A DNA stretch of 64,000 bases, from the NCBI RefSeq assembly GCF_005771565.1, contig NZ_VAWA01000002.1:62001-126000 (forward strand). Direction: 5' to 3'. Made by a program: the position numbers and the translations under genes. Each line of letters opens with the position of its first letter. Positions within the stretch are counted from its first letter, which is position 1. Source of the stretch: Nesterenkonia sphaerica (GTDB taxonomy: Bacteria; Actinomycetota; Actinomycetes; Actinomycetales; Micrococcaceae). Shown here in pieces: positions 1-8,126 of this stretch. Under the pieces are notes generated by a model. That model was not told the DNA's origin and ran no database searches. It saw only the letters and a program-made list of their open reading frames with translations.

Positions 1-2
1 TG

Positions 3-719
3 CAGACCTCGCTGGATCTCATCTACGGCACACCGGGGGAGTCGCTGCAGGACTGGAAGCGCAGTCTCGAGACTGCTGTGGAACTGCAGCCGGACCACAT
101 CAGCGCATACTCGCTGATTGTGGAGGACGGCACGGCCATGGCCGCCAAGATCCGGCGCGGCGAGCTGGCGGATATCGATCCCGATGATCAGGCGGATAAG
201 TACGTGGTCACCGACCAGCTGCTCAGCGCCGCCGGCTACCAGTGGTACGAGGTCTCCAACTTCTCCCGCGGACCCCACACCCGGTCCAAGCACAACCTGC
301 ACTACTGGCAGGACACGGACTGGTGGGGGGCGGGCCCGGGGGCGCACTCGCATCTGGCAGGCATGCGATGGTGGAACGTCAAACATCCGGCACCTTATGC
401 GCAGCGTGTCCAGCAGGGCGTCTCCCCGGGGCACGGCCGGGAGCTGCTCGATGCGCAGGCCCAGGTCTTGGAGCACCTTATGCTGCGGCTGCGGATTGCC
501 GAGGGGCTAGATGTGGCGAAGTTCAACGCCCTGCCCCAGATCCGACAGGGGGCGGCCGCCCCCATCACCGCTGAGCAGGTGCATCAGCTGGTTCAGGAGG
601 GTCTGGCCGAGGCCGGCGCGGCGGGCCCCTCGGCGGAGTTCCCGCTGGGTCGCGTGGTGCTGACGCTGAACGGCCGGCTGCTGGCCGATGCGGTGACCCG
701 CCGCCTCGCCCACTCGTAA
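3..719 (+). CDS. hemW: Radical SAM heme chaperone HemW (C-terminal part)
   Basis: The 5' end lies outside the window; the open frame enters at base 3 and ends at TAA 717-719, leaving 239 codons. The visible part starts inside the radical-SAM barrel (LDLIYGTPGES, then LQPDHISAYSLIVEDGT) and carries the HemW-type segments HNLHYWQ and WWGAGPGAHSH followed by the small C-terminal domain. HemW (formerly called HemN-like) binds heme and a 4Fe-4S cluster and is thought to deliver heme to respiratory enzymes; it lacks true coproporphyrinogen dehydrogenase activity in the bacteria tested. The CxxxCxxC cluster motif would lie upstream and cannot be checked here. hemW near hrcA-dnaJ is the usual actinobacterial order. 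Confidence 0.93.
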   Translation, partial: QTSLDLIYGTPGESLQDWKRSLETAVELQPDHISAYSLIVEDGTAMAAKIRRGELADIDPDDQADKYVVTDQLLSAAGYQWYEVSNFSRGPHTRSKHNLHYWQDTDWWGAGPGAHSHLAGMRWWNVKHPAPYAQRVQQGVSPGHGRELLDAQAQVLEHLMLRLRIAEGLDVAKFNALPQIRQGAAAPITAEQVHQLVQEGLAEAGAAGPSAEFPLGRVVLTLNGRLLADAVTRRLAHS

Positions 720-720
720 C

Positions 721-768
721 AACCTTATAGGGTTATATATGTCAAATATAACCTGATATGGTTATTTC
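721..768 (+). promoter_or_regulatory. Duplicated AACC-N6-GGTT operator over a leaderless promoter
   Basis: An AT-rich island lies between hemW and the SatD-like gene. It holds two dyads, AACC-TTATAG-GGTT (721-734) and AACC-TGATAT-GGTT (750-763), whose starts are 29 bp apart. The second extends to ATAACC...GGTTAT (748-765). Together they also form a larger inverted repeat GGTTATAT (731-738) / ATATAACC (746-753). TATGGT (757-762) fits a -10 box exactly 7 nt before the ATG at 769, and no Shine-Dalgarno is present, so the mRNA is probably leaderless. A protein bound here would block RNA polymerase. The obvious candidate is the HTH of the downstream protein (inference). Confidence 0.6.
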
Positions 769-1386
769 ATGACTGTACCCGTGGCGCTCATCGCTGATGT
801 CATCGGCTCCCGGGAGCATCCGGACCGGTACGAGGTCCAGCGCGCGGTGGAGGACACCCTGGCCCGCATCTCCAAGGTAGCTCCCCCCGTCCAGGACTTC
901 CACGCCACAGTAGGCGACGAGTTCCAAGCCCTCTACCCATCCCGCCACGCCGCGCTGCGGGCCACGCTCTTCGCCGGCCTGCTGCCGCAGCAGGGACCGC
1001 TGCTGCGCTTCGGGCTGGGCCAGGGGGAGGTGGGCAGCGTGCCCAGCCGCACCTCAGAGCGCATCGAGGACGGGCCCGGCTGGTGGCGCGCCCGGGAAGC
1101 CATCGAGTCCGTCACCGTGCAGCAGCGGCGGTTCCCCTTCCTGCGCAGCTGGTTCATCAGCGAGACACCCGAGCAGGACGTCACCGTCAACGCCTACCTG
1201 CTGACCCGGGATCAGCTTCTGGACGGACTCAGTGTCCGTGCCCGGGACTATGCTCGGAGTGTGGCTCAGGGGGCGAGCCAGAAACACGTCGCCGCCGAAC
1301 ACGGAGTCTCCCAGCCGGCAGTGTCCAAGCTGTTGCGGGAGTCAGGAGCCGCAGCACTCCTGGAGGGTTTCAGAATGCTGTCCTGA
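769..1386 (+). CDS. SatD-like protein with C-terminal helix-turn-helix
   Basis: The 205-aa soluble protein resembles the SatD family, named after a gene of the Streptococcus mutans acid-tolerance (sat) region. The conserved parts are the N-terminal LIADVIGSRE (D10), TVGDEFQALYPS (D50-E51) and LRFGLGQGEV. The two acidic positions 40 residues apart around a glycine turn recall the palm of class III nucleotide cyclases and GGDEF domains, but that is my structural inference. Residues about 168-195 (GASQKHVAAEHGVSQPAVSKLL) form a clear helix-turn-helix, so the protein probably binds DNA. It starts at ATG 769, just behind a paired operator, and is followed after 28 bp by a membrane-protein gene. 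The true ligand or reaction is unknown. Confidence 0.75.
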   Translation: MTVPVALIADVIGSREHPDRYEVQRAVEDTLARISKVAPPVQDFHATVGDEFQALYPSRHAALRATLFAGLLPQQGPLLRFGLGQGEVGSVPSRTSERIEDGPGWWRAREAIESVTVQQRRFPFLRSWFISETPEQDVTVNAYLLTRDQLLDGLSVRARDYARSVAQGASQKHVAAEHGVSQPAVSKLLRESGAAALLEGFRMLS

Positions 1387-1414
1387 TCAACGGGGAAAGG
1401 AAGGAGGACACACT

Positions 1415-2137
1415 GTGTTGCTGTTGGCGGCAATCCTGGTCATCATCGGCTTAGGCGACATCCTGCGCTCCCTGCTGCAGACAGGGACCTTCGGCACCAT
1501 CGCAGCGCTGGGCGGAGTGGCGGCTCTGGTGCTGCTGGCCACGGGCCTGCTGACTGGTATTCCCTGGTGGGCGGTGGCGCTGTGCGGGATTCCGGCCCTG
1601 CTGTGGTTCCACACCATCTCCGTCCGGCAACCCACCGGATCGGTCCGGGGCACCGCCCCACAAGTCCTGGTCTTTGTGCTGCTCTGCGGCGGGCTCACCG
1701 TTCTCGGTGACACCGTGGCACCGGCCGGCGAGGTGGTGCCGGTACCTGCGGTGGGCCGGTTCGACACGGAGCTGGCCGCATTGGCTGCCGGGGTGGCGCT
1801 GTTCCACGTGGTCAGCGCCAATGCTGTGGTGCGGCTGGCCCTGAGCGCGGAAAAACATGGCCGCAGCGCGGCAGAGTCCGAACTGCTGGTGCGCAAGCCC
1901 CAGCTCAAAGGCGGACGCTGGATCGGCCCGCTGGAAAGAATCACGCTGACCGGCCTGCTGGTCGCCGGAGCCTACCCGGTAGCGGCAGGTCTGATCGCAG
2001 CCAAAGGGATCATCCGTTTCCCAGAGATGCACCAGGACCGGGCAGAGGGCAACAAAGCCGAGTACTTCCTGGTGGGCAGCTTTGTCAGCTGGACCATAGC
2101 GATTATCGCCGCAGGCCTGCTGTGGAGCGTGGCCTAG
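1415..2137 (+). CDS. Polytopic membrane protein paired with the SatD-like gene (DUF3307-like C-terminus)
   Basis: I start this at GTG 1415 because a strong AAGGAGG lies at 1401-1407; a longer frame upstream overlaps the SatD-like gene and is not credible. The 240-aa product has about six or seven hydrophobic segments (roughly residues 2-18, 26-46, 50-66, 80-98, 120-140, 175-198, 222-239). Its C-terminal part (GPLERITLTG, AAKGIIRFPE, EYFLVGSFVSW) looks like the conserved end of DUF3307 proteins. Residues 139-172 form a charged cytoplasmic stretch. A SatD-like regulator followed by such a membrane protein recurs in other bacteria, so the two probably work together, but the role is unknown. Confidence 0.72.
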   Translation: MLLLAAILVIIGLGDILRSLLQTGTFGTIAALGGVAALVLLATGLLTGIPWWAVALCGIPALLWFHTISVRQPTGSVRGTAPQVLVFVLLCGGLTVLGDTVAPAGEVVPVPAVGRFDTELAALAAGVALFHVVSANAVVRLALSAEKHGRSAAESELLVRKPQLKGGRWIGPLERITLTGLLVAGAYPVAAGLIAAKGIIRFPEMHQDRAEGNKAEYFLVGSFVSWTIAIIAAGLLWSVA

Positions 2138-2146
2138 AACGGTGGC

Positions 2147-2548
2147 TCAGCGCACCAGGCGCAGGTTCACCGGATAACGGTAGGGCCGCCCCTTATTGCA
2201 CTCGGTGCCGCCAATCAGACCGGAGATCGCCATATAAGCCCACACGATCACCCCGGCGATGCCAGCGATGGCTGCAATCGCTGGAATGAACGCTAAGCCG
2301 TAGCAGAGCAGAACCAGCACAGTCAGCGGCAAGGTGAAGTTCAGCGCCTCTTTCGACTCCTGAGCAGTAAACGGGCCGCGCTCCCGGAACAGCAGGTAGA
2401 TGATCAGCGAGGGAATACAGCCGGCGACTGCGCCGAAGTGCGACAGCATCGCCCAGCGGGTGTCTTCCTCGCGGCTCAGCATGGGTGCTGGCTCGGAGGG
2501 TCGAGCACCGCTGGCAGCGGCCCTCTGTTTGCCGTTCTGTGTCGTCAC
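2147..2548 (-). CDS. DUF4870 (Tic20-like) membrane protein
   Basis: A 133-aa protein with a hydrophilic N-terminus of about 28 residues. It is followed by the DUF4870 signature: DTRWAMLSHFGAVAG, LIIYLLFRERGPFTAQESKEAL and NFTLPLTVLVLLCYG. There are three or four membrane segments in all, and the basic tail KGRPYRYPVNLRLVR is typical of the family. Translation starts at GTG (2546-2548). It converges on the preceding membrane-protein gene with only 9 bp between the stop codons. The family has no firmly established function. Confidence 0.85.
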   Translation of the reverse strand: MTTQNGKQRAAASGARPSEPAPMLSREEDTRWAMLSHFGAVAGCIPSLIIYLLFRERGPFTAQESKEALNFTLPLTVLVLLCYGLAFIPAIAAIAGIAGVIVWAYMAISGLIGGTECNKGRPYRYPVNLRLVR

Positions 2549-2666
2549 TGAGCTTCTCTTGCCTTCCTGGACTTCTCGGGGTCGGGGGCGAATGGTCTAA
2601 TGATAAATCGCCGACCTTAATATCGGCTGACCTGAGCCAGGTGTGTTCCTGTCGGTGCCCCGAATA

Positions 2667-3542
2667 TCAGGGGACAGTCACGAAGTCGATGAGCTCCTCT
2701 ACCCGGCCCAGCAGGCTCGGCTCGAGGTCTGCATAGCTGCGCACCCGGGCAAGAATCTGTTTCCACCCGTGGGCGATGTCCCGCTGGCTTGCCGCAGGCA
2801 GCCCCAGCGCCCGGAGGGTTCCGACCTTGATATCTGTGCCTCGCGGGACCTCCGGCCAGGCCCGCAGCCCCACCCGTTCGGGCTTCACCGCCTGCCAGAC
2901 GTCTACATAGGGGTGACCCAGGACCAGTACATTGCCCGCGGCTCCGGCCTGCTGCATTGTCTCCGCCGCGATCCGCGACTCCTTTGAGCCGGGCACCAGA
3001 TGATCGAGCAGCACACCGATCCGCCGCTCGGGGCCGGGCTGGAATGCGCGAACGGCCGCCACCAGATCATCAGCTCCGTGCAGGGGCTCGACGACGATGC
3101 CTTCAGACCGCAGGTCCTCGCCCCAGACCTTCTCCACCAATTCGGCATCATGGGTGCCCTCCACCCAGATGCGCGAAGCGCGGGCGGTGCGCGCCCGCTG
3201 AGGAGTCTCCGCGGCGAAGGATCCGGACGCCGTGCGCTGCGGGCCGGCCGGGCGTGCGGTGCGCACCGGAGCGATCAGCTCCACCGGCTGCTCCTCCACC
3301 AGAAAGCCGAAGCCCAGGGGAAAGGCCCGCTCCCTGCCGTCGTAGTCGCGCAGGCGCACCACTTTCATGCCACCAGAGGCCTCCACGCCAACCACGACGC
3401 CGACCCAGCCGGAGCTGCGTTCCTCCACCTCCAACCCCGGTGCGGCAGCGACTTGAGGCAGCGTGCGCTGCTGGGAGCGGCGTCGTGCTGAAACGTCCTG
3501 GGCTCCCCAGGAGCTCCAGTCGGTGGGAAAAGGCGTACTCAT
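2667..3542 (-). CDS. DUF3097 family protein
   Basis: Actinobacteria-specific conserved protein of 291 aa. I chose ATG 3542 (protein MSTPFPTDWSSWG) because a -10 element TACAAT on the minus strand (3555-3550) sits 7 nt before it; ATG 3551 is the alternative. The first third is a small beta-rich module (GWVGVVVGVE, VVRLRDYDGRERAFPL). The C-terminal half holds IWVEGTHDAELVEKVWG and GVLLDHLVPGSKESRIA, which read like a derived Toprim domain (EG..D, then an LxD segment before PG). Function is not established. It is divergent from hrcA with 51 bp between start codons, which contain a CIRCE-like operator, so heat-shock co-regulation is possible. Confidence 0.88.
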   Translation of the reverse strand: MSTPFPTDWSSWGAQDVSARRRSQQRTLPQVAAAPGLEVEERSSGWVGVVVGVEASGGMKVVRLRDYDGRERAFPLGFGFLVEEQPVELIAPVRTARPAGPQRTASGSFAAETPQRARTARASRIWVEGTHDAELVEKVWGEDLRSEGIVVEPLHGADDLVAAVRAFQPGPERRIGVLLDHLVPGSKESRIAAETMQQAGAAGNVLVLGHPYVDVWQAVKPERVGLRAWPEVPRGTDIKVGTLRALGLPAASQRDIAHGWKQILARVRSYADLEPSLLGRVEELIDFVTVP

Positions 3543-3548
3543 GACTGA

Positions 3549-3589
3549 CATTGTAGAATTAGCAGTCGAGCGTTGAGAGTGCCAGGAGG
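3549..3589 (+). promoter_or_regulatory. CIRCE-like HrcA operator in a bidirectional promoter
   Basis: TTAGCAGTC (3559-3567), a 9-bp spacer and GAGTGCCAG (3577-3585) match the CIRCE consensus TTAGCACTC-N9-GAGTGCTAA at 15 of 18 arm positions. A plus-strand -10 TAGAAT (3554-3559) touches its left arm, and the right arm overlaps the hrcA ribosome-binding site AGGAGG (3584-3589). A minus-strand -10 TACAAT (3555-3550) overlaps the plus-strand -10 and would serve DUF3097. HrcA bound here would block hrcA initiation and lie over the -35 region of the DUF3097 promoter. Confidence 0.8.
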
Positions 3590-3593
3590 TTCC

Positions 3594-4628
3594 ATGTCCG
3601 ATACCAGTACCAGGCGACTGCAGGTGCTGCGCGCGATCGTGGAAGACTACGTCCAGACCCGGGAACCGGTGGGGTCCAAAGCGCTGGTGGAGCGGCGCAG
3701 CCTGGAAGTCTCCCCGGCCACCATCCGCAACGATATGGCGCAGCTGGAGGAAGAAGGGCTCATAGTGGCGCCGCACACCTCCGCTGGGCGCATCCCCACG
3801 GACCTGGGATACCGGCTGTTCGTGGACCGCATCACAGAGGTGCGGCCCCTGTCCCGGGCAGAGCGCCGTGCCATGGAGATTCTGGCCGAAACCGCCGACG
3901 ACCCCGATGCCACCATGGAGCAGACGGTGCGCCTGCTGGCGATGCTGACCAACCAGGTGGCCGTGATCCAGCACCCGCAGCACACCTCCGCGACCATCCG
4001 GCACGTCGACGTAGTCCCTATGTCCGCCCAGAAGGCGCTGGTGATTGTGATTCTCTCCACAGGGAAAGTGGAGCAGCGGATGGTCACACTCGCCGAAACA
4101 GTCGATGAGGAATCCCTGCACCGGATCGGTCTGAAGGTCTCCGAACAGCTCTACAGGCGCTCCGCCTCAGCGGTGCCGATCCCCGTGGACGCGCTGATCT
4201 CCGCGGTGGAACCGGCCCTGCAGCCCACGATGGCGGTGATTGCCCAGGCAGTGGAGACCATCTTGGAGAGTGGACGCGTGGATCGCATCATCATGGCCGG
4301 TACTGCTAACCTCGCCAAGTCGGGTGGAGACCTGGGACCATCGATTGGACCTATCCTTGAGGCGCTTGAGGAACAAGTGGTGCTGCTGCGGCTGCTGCAC
4401 GAGATGCAGCACGACCGGCGCGGCCTCTCAGTACGGATCGGTCAAGAGACCTCCCACGAATCACTGCAGGACACTGCGGTGGTGGCCGCTGAGTACGCCA
4501 CGGGGAAATCCGGCGGCAACGGGGCCAAGCTCGGCGTGGTCGGCCCGACCCGCATGGACTACGGCTCCACAATGTCGGCTGTGCGCGCCATGGCACGCTA
4601 CCTGTCCAGAATACTTTCCGAAGGATGA
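3594..4628 (+). CDS. hrcA: Heat-inducible transcription repressor HrcA
   Basis: The 344-aa protein represses heat-shock genes by binding CIRCE and is activated by the GroEL chaperonin. ATG 3594 is preceded by AGGAGG at 3584-3589, which decides it over an upstream in-frame start at 3573. The N-terminal winged HTH spans about residues 5-80 (RRLQVLRAIVEDYV, SPATIRNDMAQLEEEGLI, HTSAGRIPTDLGYR), followed by the GAF-like and inserted dimerisation domains (SIGPILEALEEQVVLL, VVGPTRMDYGSTMSAVRAM). It probably forms an operon with dnaJ2, 12 bp downstream, and is autoregulated through the CIRCE-like site. Confidence 0.96.
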   Translation: MSDTSTRRLQVLRAIVEDYVQTREPVGSKALVERRSLEVSPATIRNDMAQLEEEGLIVAPHTSAGRIPTDLGYRLFVDRITEVRPLSRAERRAMEILAETADDPDATMEQTVRLLAMLTNQVAVIQHPQHTSATIRHVDVVPMSAQKALVIVILSTGKVEQRMVTLAETVDEESLHRIGLKVSEQLYRRSASAVPIPVDALISAVEPALQPTMAVIAQAVETILESGRVDRIIMAGTANLAKSGGDLGPSIGPILEALEEQVVLLRLLHEMQHDRRGLSVRIGQETSHESLQDTAVVAAEYATGKSGGNGAKLGVVGPTRMDYGSTMSAVRAMARYLSRILSEG

Positions 4629-4640
4629 GAACCGCACGAC

Positions 4641-5759
4641 ATGCCAACTGACTACTACGAGGCGCTCGGCGTTGACCGCAGCGCATCCACTGAGGACATC
4701 AAGAAGGCCTACCGCAAAAAGGCGCGGCGTCTGCACCCCGACGTCAACCAGGCCGACGACGCCGAGGAGCAGTTCAAGATTCTCGGCCGGGCCTATGAGG
4801 TGCTCTCTGACCCGCAGAAGCGGCAGAGCTACGACACCACCGGTGACCCCAACGGGCGTCCCGCCGGCTTCGGCGGGGCCGGAGGCGGCTTCGGCGGGTT
4901 CGGCGACATTTTCGAAACCTTCTTCGGCGGCGGCTCCGCCGGGCCGGCCTCCCGCACCCGGCGAGGTCAGGATTCGCTGATCCGAGTGCGCATCGATCTG
5001 CGCGACGCCGTCTTCGGTGTCACCAAAGAGGTGGAAGTGGAGACGGCGGTGACCTGCACCGTCTGCAACGGCTCCTGCATGCGCCCTGGCACCTCGCCGA
5101 CCACCTGCCCGGACTGCCACGGAGCCGGCCAGACCCAGCGGCCCATGCGCTCCATTCTGGGCACCGTGATCCAGACTCAGACCTGTCCGCGCTGCTCCGG
5201 CTTCGGCAACATCATCGAAGACCCCTGCCAGGAGTGTGACGGTCAGGGCCGGGCGCGGGAGCGCAAGACCCTGAAGGTCAAAGTCCCCGCCGGGGTCGAC
5301 CGCGGCAACAGGATCCACCTTGCCGGTGAGGGTGAGGCTGGCATCGCCGGCGGCCCCGCTGGTGACCTGTTCATCGAGATCGACATTCGCCCGCACAGCG
5401 TCTTCACCCGCCGCGGCAACGATCTCCACGCCACGGTCAACGTGCCCATGACTGCTGCCGCCCTGGGCACCCACATCAACCTGGACACCTTCGACGGCGA
5501 GGAGAGCCTCGAGGTCCGCCCCGGCACCCAGTCCGGAGAGGTGCTCACCCTGCGCGGCAAGGGCGTCACCCACCTGCGGGGGACCGGACGCGGAGACCTG
5601 AAGGTGCATCTGAAGGTCGAGACCCCGAGCAGGCTCTCCGACAAACAGAAGGAGCTGCTGCGAATGCTGGCCGAAGAGCGTGGCGAAAAGCCCGGCGAGT
5701 CCAGCACCGAGCACAAGGGAATGTTCGCCAAGCTTCGCGAGGCGTGGGAATCGGTGTGA
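4641..5759 (+). CDS. dnaJ: Chaperone DnaJ (DnaJ2)
   Basis: Hsp40 co-chaperone of 372 aa that stimulates DnaK ATPase and delivers unfolded substrates. J-domain residues 4-68 contain the HPD tripeptide at 32-34. A Gly/Phe-rich linker follows (about 74-107, ending in arginines). Then come four zinc-binding CxxC repeats: [24 protein letters not shown] and CQECDGQG. The first departs from CxxCxGxG by ending in Cys instead of Gly. The C-terminal peptide-binding domains complete the protein. The hrcA-linked copy is the one called DnaJ2 in actinobacteria. Its stop overlaps the rsmE start (GTGTGA). Confidence 0.96.
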   Translation: MPTDYYEALGVDRSASTEDIKKAYRKKARRLHPDVNQADDAEEQFKILGRAYEVLSDPQKRQSYDTTGDPNGRPAGFGGAGGGFGGFGDIFETFFGGGSAGPASRTRRGQDSLIRVRIDLRDAVFGVTKEVEVETAVTCTVCNGSCMRPGTSPTTCPDCHGAGQTQRPMRSILGTVIQTQTCPRCSGFGNIIEDPCQECDGQGRARERKTLKVKVPAGVDRGNRIHLAGEGEAGIAGGPAGDLFIEIDIRPHSVFTRRGNDLHATVNVPMTAAALGTHINLDTFDGEESLEVRPGTQSGEVLTLRGKGVTHLRGTGRGDLKVHLKVETPSRLSDKQKELLRMLAEERGEKPGESSTEHKGMFAKLREAWESV

Positions 5760-6553
5760 CCGCACCGCTGTTCCACCTGGGCCCGGGTGCGCTTGATCAC
5801 GCAGAGCCCGGGGCCACTGTTGAGGTCACCGGTGCGGAGGGGCACCACGCAGCCACGGTGATGCGGCTCGGGACGGGAGAGCCCATTGTGCTCTCTGACA
5901 CCAGGAGCAGGCGGGTTGACGGCGTCGTGATCCGGGCAGGCACCGGTGAACTCACCGTTCAGGTGCGCACCGTCCAGGATGAGCAGGTGCGGCCGCCGCG
6001 GCTGGTGCTGGTGCAGGCGCTGGCCAAGGACAAACGTGACCTCCAGGCGGTGGAGTCGGCCACCGAACTCGGGGTGGATGCGATCATTCCCTGGGAGGCG
6101 GCACGCTCGGTGGCCCGGTGGAAACCCGGCCGCGAGGTCAAGAAGCACGCCGAATGGGTCAGCACCGTGCGCAGCGCGGCCAAGCAGACCCGGCGCACCG
6201 CCATCCCGGAGGTGCGCGAGCTGCACACCACCGCCCAGTACTGCCAGCTGCTCCAGCGCAGTCCTACGGCCGCGGCAGTGGCCCTGCACGAGGTCGACCA
6301 CACGCCGCTGCGCAGTGTGCTTGCTGAGCTGGCGCTGACTGACCTGACGGCGCTGCCGACGGAGCCGGAGATCACTGAACTGTACCTGCTGGTGGGCCCG
6401 GAGGGCGGAATCAGTACCGGTGAGCTCCAGCAGCTCACCGCAGCAGGGACTCTGACCGCCAGGCTGGGCCCGACCGTGCTGCGCAGCTCCACCGCGGGGC
6501 CGGCCGCGATCGCAGCGACCCAACTGCTGCTGGGCCGGTGGGACCAGCCGTAG
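5756..6553 (+). CDS. rsmE: 16S rRNA (uracil(1498)-N(3))-methyltransferase RsmE
   Basis: A SPOUT-class methyltransferase of 265 aa that methylates N3 of U1498 in 16S rRNA. The N-terminal PUA-like part begins [10 protein letters not shown] and includes [19 protein letters not shown]. The C-terminal knot carries [36 protein letters not shown] (SAM-binding loop) and [19 protein letters not shown] use GTG 5756, which overlaps the dnaJ stop; GTG 5744 is the alternative. It is probably co-transcribed with hrcA-dnaJ. Confidence 0.95.
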   Translation: MTAPLFHLGPGALDHAEPGATVEVTGAEGHHAATVMRLGTGEPIVLSDTRSRRVDGVVIRAGTGELTVQVRTVQDEQVRPPRLVLVQALAKDKRDLQAVESATELGVDAIIPWEAARSVARWKPGREVKKHAEWVSTVRSAAKQTRRTAIPEVRELHTTAQYCQLLQRSPTAAAVALHEVDHTPLRSVLAELALTDLTALPTEPEITELYLLVGPEGGISTGELQQLTAAGTLTARLGPTVLRSSTAGPAAIAATQLLLGRWDQP

Positions 6554-6603
6554 GCACGCCGGAGGAACCCACGTATCCTAAAAGCACCACAGAACCCAAC
6601 CAA

Positions 6604-7629
6604 GTGAGGCATCACATTACCGAGACTGTCACCCCCACGTCCTTCAAACGCGAGGTGCACTTCGCCGACGCCGAGACCATGTTCCGCACTCTCGGTGTGC
6701 AGGACGTGGCGCTTCAGATCCTCGCTGGGCTCTACCCGGAGGCCAGCATCGGACTCCGCGACCAGCTGATCACCGTCAGCGGGACAGCCTCCCAGGTCAA
6801 CCCCATCGTGGAGGTCCTCACGCAGCTGAAAACGCTGGCCGCCTCCGGAACCACCGCCACCGAGGAGATCGTCGAACAGATCACCACCATGGTGCGCGCC
6901 CAAGACGCTCCCACCAGCGCCCGGATGGTCGCCACGAACATCCTCTCCCACCGTGGCCGCACCATCCGGCCGAAGACCGGCAACCAGCAGACCTACGTGG
7001 AGACCATCGACGAGGCCACCGTCATCTTCGGGATCGGACCGGCAGGCACGGGCAAGACCTACCTGGCGATGGCCAAAGCCGTGCAGGCGCTGCAGGCCAA
7101 GGAAATCAACCGGATCATCCTCACCCGCCCGGCCGTTGAGGCAGGGGAGAAGCTGGGGTACCTCCCCGGTTCGCTCAACGACAAGATCGACCCCTACCTT
7201 CGCCCCCTCTATGACGCGCTCTACGACATGATCGAGCCCGAATCGATCCCCCAGCTGATGGCCGCCGGGACCATAGAGGTCGCCCCGCTGGCCTATATGC
7301 GCGGGCGCACCCTCAACGATTCGTTCATCATCCTGGATGAGGCGCAGAACACCACCGCTGAGCAGATGAAAATGTTCCTGACCCGGCTGGGATTCAACTC
7401 CAAAGTCGTGGTCACCGGGGACATCACCCAGGTGGACCTTCCGCGCGGAACGGACTCAGGACTGCGCACCGTTCTGGACATCCTCGACGGTGTGGAGGAC
7501 ATCGCCATCACCCGGTTCGGGTCCCAGGACGTGGTCCGCCACGAGCTGGTGGGGCGGATCGTCGACGCCTACGAGAAGCACCAGAACGCCCAGCCGGCCA
7601 GCCACCGAGGGGGCGGCAGACGCCGATGA
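6604..7629 (+). CDS. PhoH family ATPase
   Basis: PhoH-like protein, a P-loop ATPase of the helicase superfamily whose cellular role is still debated (RNA metabolism is suggested by its link to ybeY). Walker A is GPAGTGKTYLAMAKAV and Walker B FIILDEAQN; the ITRFGSQDVVRHELV segment follows. The start is uncertain. GTG 6604 gives 341 aa and begins just before the conserved part KREVHFADAETMFRTLGVQ. GTG 6538 gives 363 aa but overlaps rsmE by 16 bp and adds a poorly conserved leader. A possible -10 TATCCT near 6573 favours the shorter form. The stop overlaps the ybeY start (ATGA). Confidence 0.9.
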   Translation: MRHHITETVTPTSFKREVHFADAETMFRTLGVQDVALQILAGLYPEASIGLRDQLITVSGTASQVNPIVEVLTQLKTLAASGTTATEEIVEQITTMVRAQDAPTSARMVATNILSHRGRTIRPKTGNQQTYVETIDEATVIFGIGPAGTGKTYLAMAKAVQALQAKEINRIILTRPAVEAGEKLGYLPGSLNDKIDPYLRPLYDALYDMIEPESIPQLMAAGTIEVAPLAYMRGRTLNDSFIILDEAQNTTAEQMKMFLTRLGFNSKVVVTGDITQVDLPRGTDSGLRTVLDILDGVEDIAITRFGSQDVVRHELVGRIVDAYEKHQNAQPASHRGGGRRR

Positions 7630-8126
7630 CCGTTACCGTCGACGATGCCTCCGGCAGTCCCCTCATCACCGCCGAGCACTGTGCCGACCTCTTGGACCTC
7701 GTCGCGTTCCTCTACGCCGAACTGCATCTGAGGGCAGAGGTGGAACTCGCCGTGAGGCTGGTGGAGGAGCAGGAGATGGAAGACCTGCACCTGCAGTGGA
7801 TGAACCTTCCTGGCCCCACGGACGTGCTGAGCTTCCCCATGGATGAGCTCACCGAAGGCACCCCGGAGGCGCCCGTGCGCACCGGAGTGCTGGGCGACGT
7901 CGTGCTCTGTCCCGCTGTGGCCGCCGCTCAAGCAGCCGCGGCAGGACACTCCCTGGGGGATGAGCTGCTGCTGCTCACCACCCATGGGGTGCTGCACCTG
8001 TTGGGCCACGACCACCACGAACCTGCCGAACGAGCCCGGATGTTCAGCCTGCAGGCACAGCTTCTGGAGAAGTACTTGGGACGGCCCAGTCCCGTGCCGA
8101 CCGCGGGGGAGGGGACCCCGGGGTGA
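7626..8126 (+). CDS. ybeY: Endoribonuclease YbeY (rRNA maturation factor)
   Basis: A 166-aa single-strand-specific metallo-endoribonuclease involved in 16S rRNA 3'-end maturation and ribosome quality control. The zinc site H-x3-H-x5-H is intact in THGVLHLLGHDHHEP. Other family marks are PTDVLSFPMDE and GVLGDVVLCPAVAAAQA. It overlaps phoH by 4 bp and the next gene by GTGA, so translation is probably coupled; the phoH-ybeY-CBS protein-era order is conserved in actinobacteria. Confidence 0.96.
   Translation: MTVTVDDASGSPLITAEHCADLLDLVAFLYAELHLRAEVELAVRLVEEQEMEDLHLQWMNLPGPTDVLSFPMDELTEGTPEAPVRTGVLGDVVLCPAVAAAQAAAAGHSLGDELLLLTTHGVLHLLGHDHHEPAERARMFSLQAQLLEKYLGRPSPVPTAGEGTPG

Noticed and set aside
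1232-1414. Upstream extension of the DUF3307-like membrane protein
   Set aside because: It overlaps the SatD-like gene in another frame, while a strong AAGGAGG directly precedes GTG 1415.
2549-2666. Possible small RNA or tRNA in the gap between the DUF4870 and DUF3097 genes
   Set aside because: I found only a short imperfect hairpin (CCCC...GGGG near 2658-2673); no cloverleaf or conserved loop could be built.
4461-5765. 434-codon minus-strand frame opposite dnaJ
   Set aside because: Antisense shadow of a firmly identified gene, rich in Gly, Ala and His without domain features.
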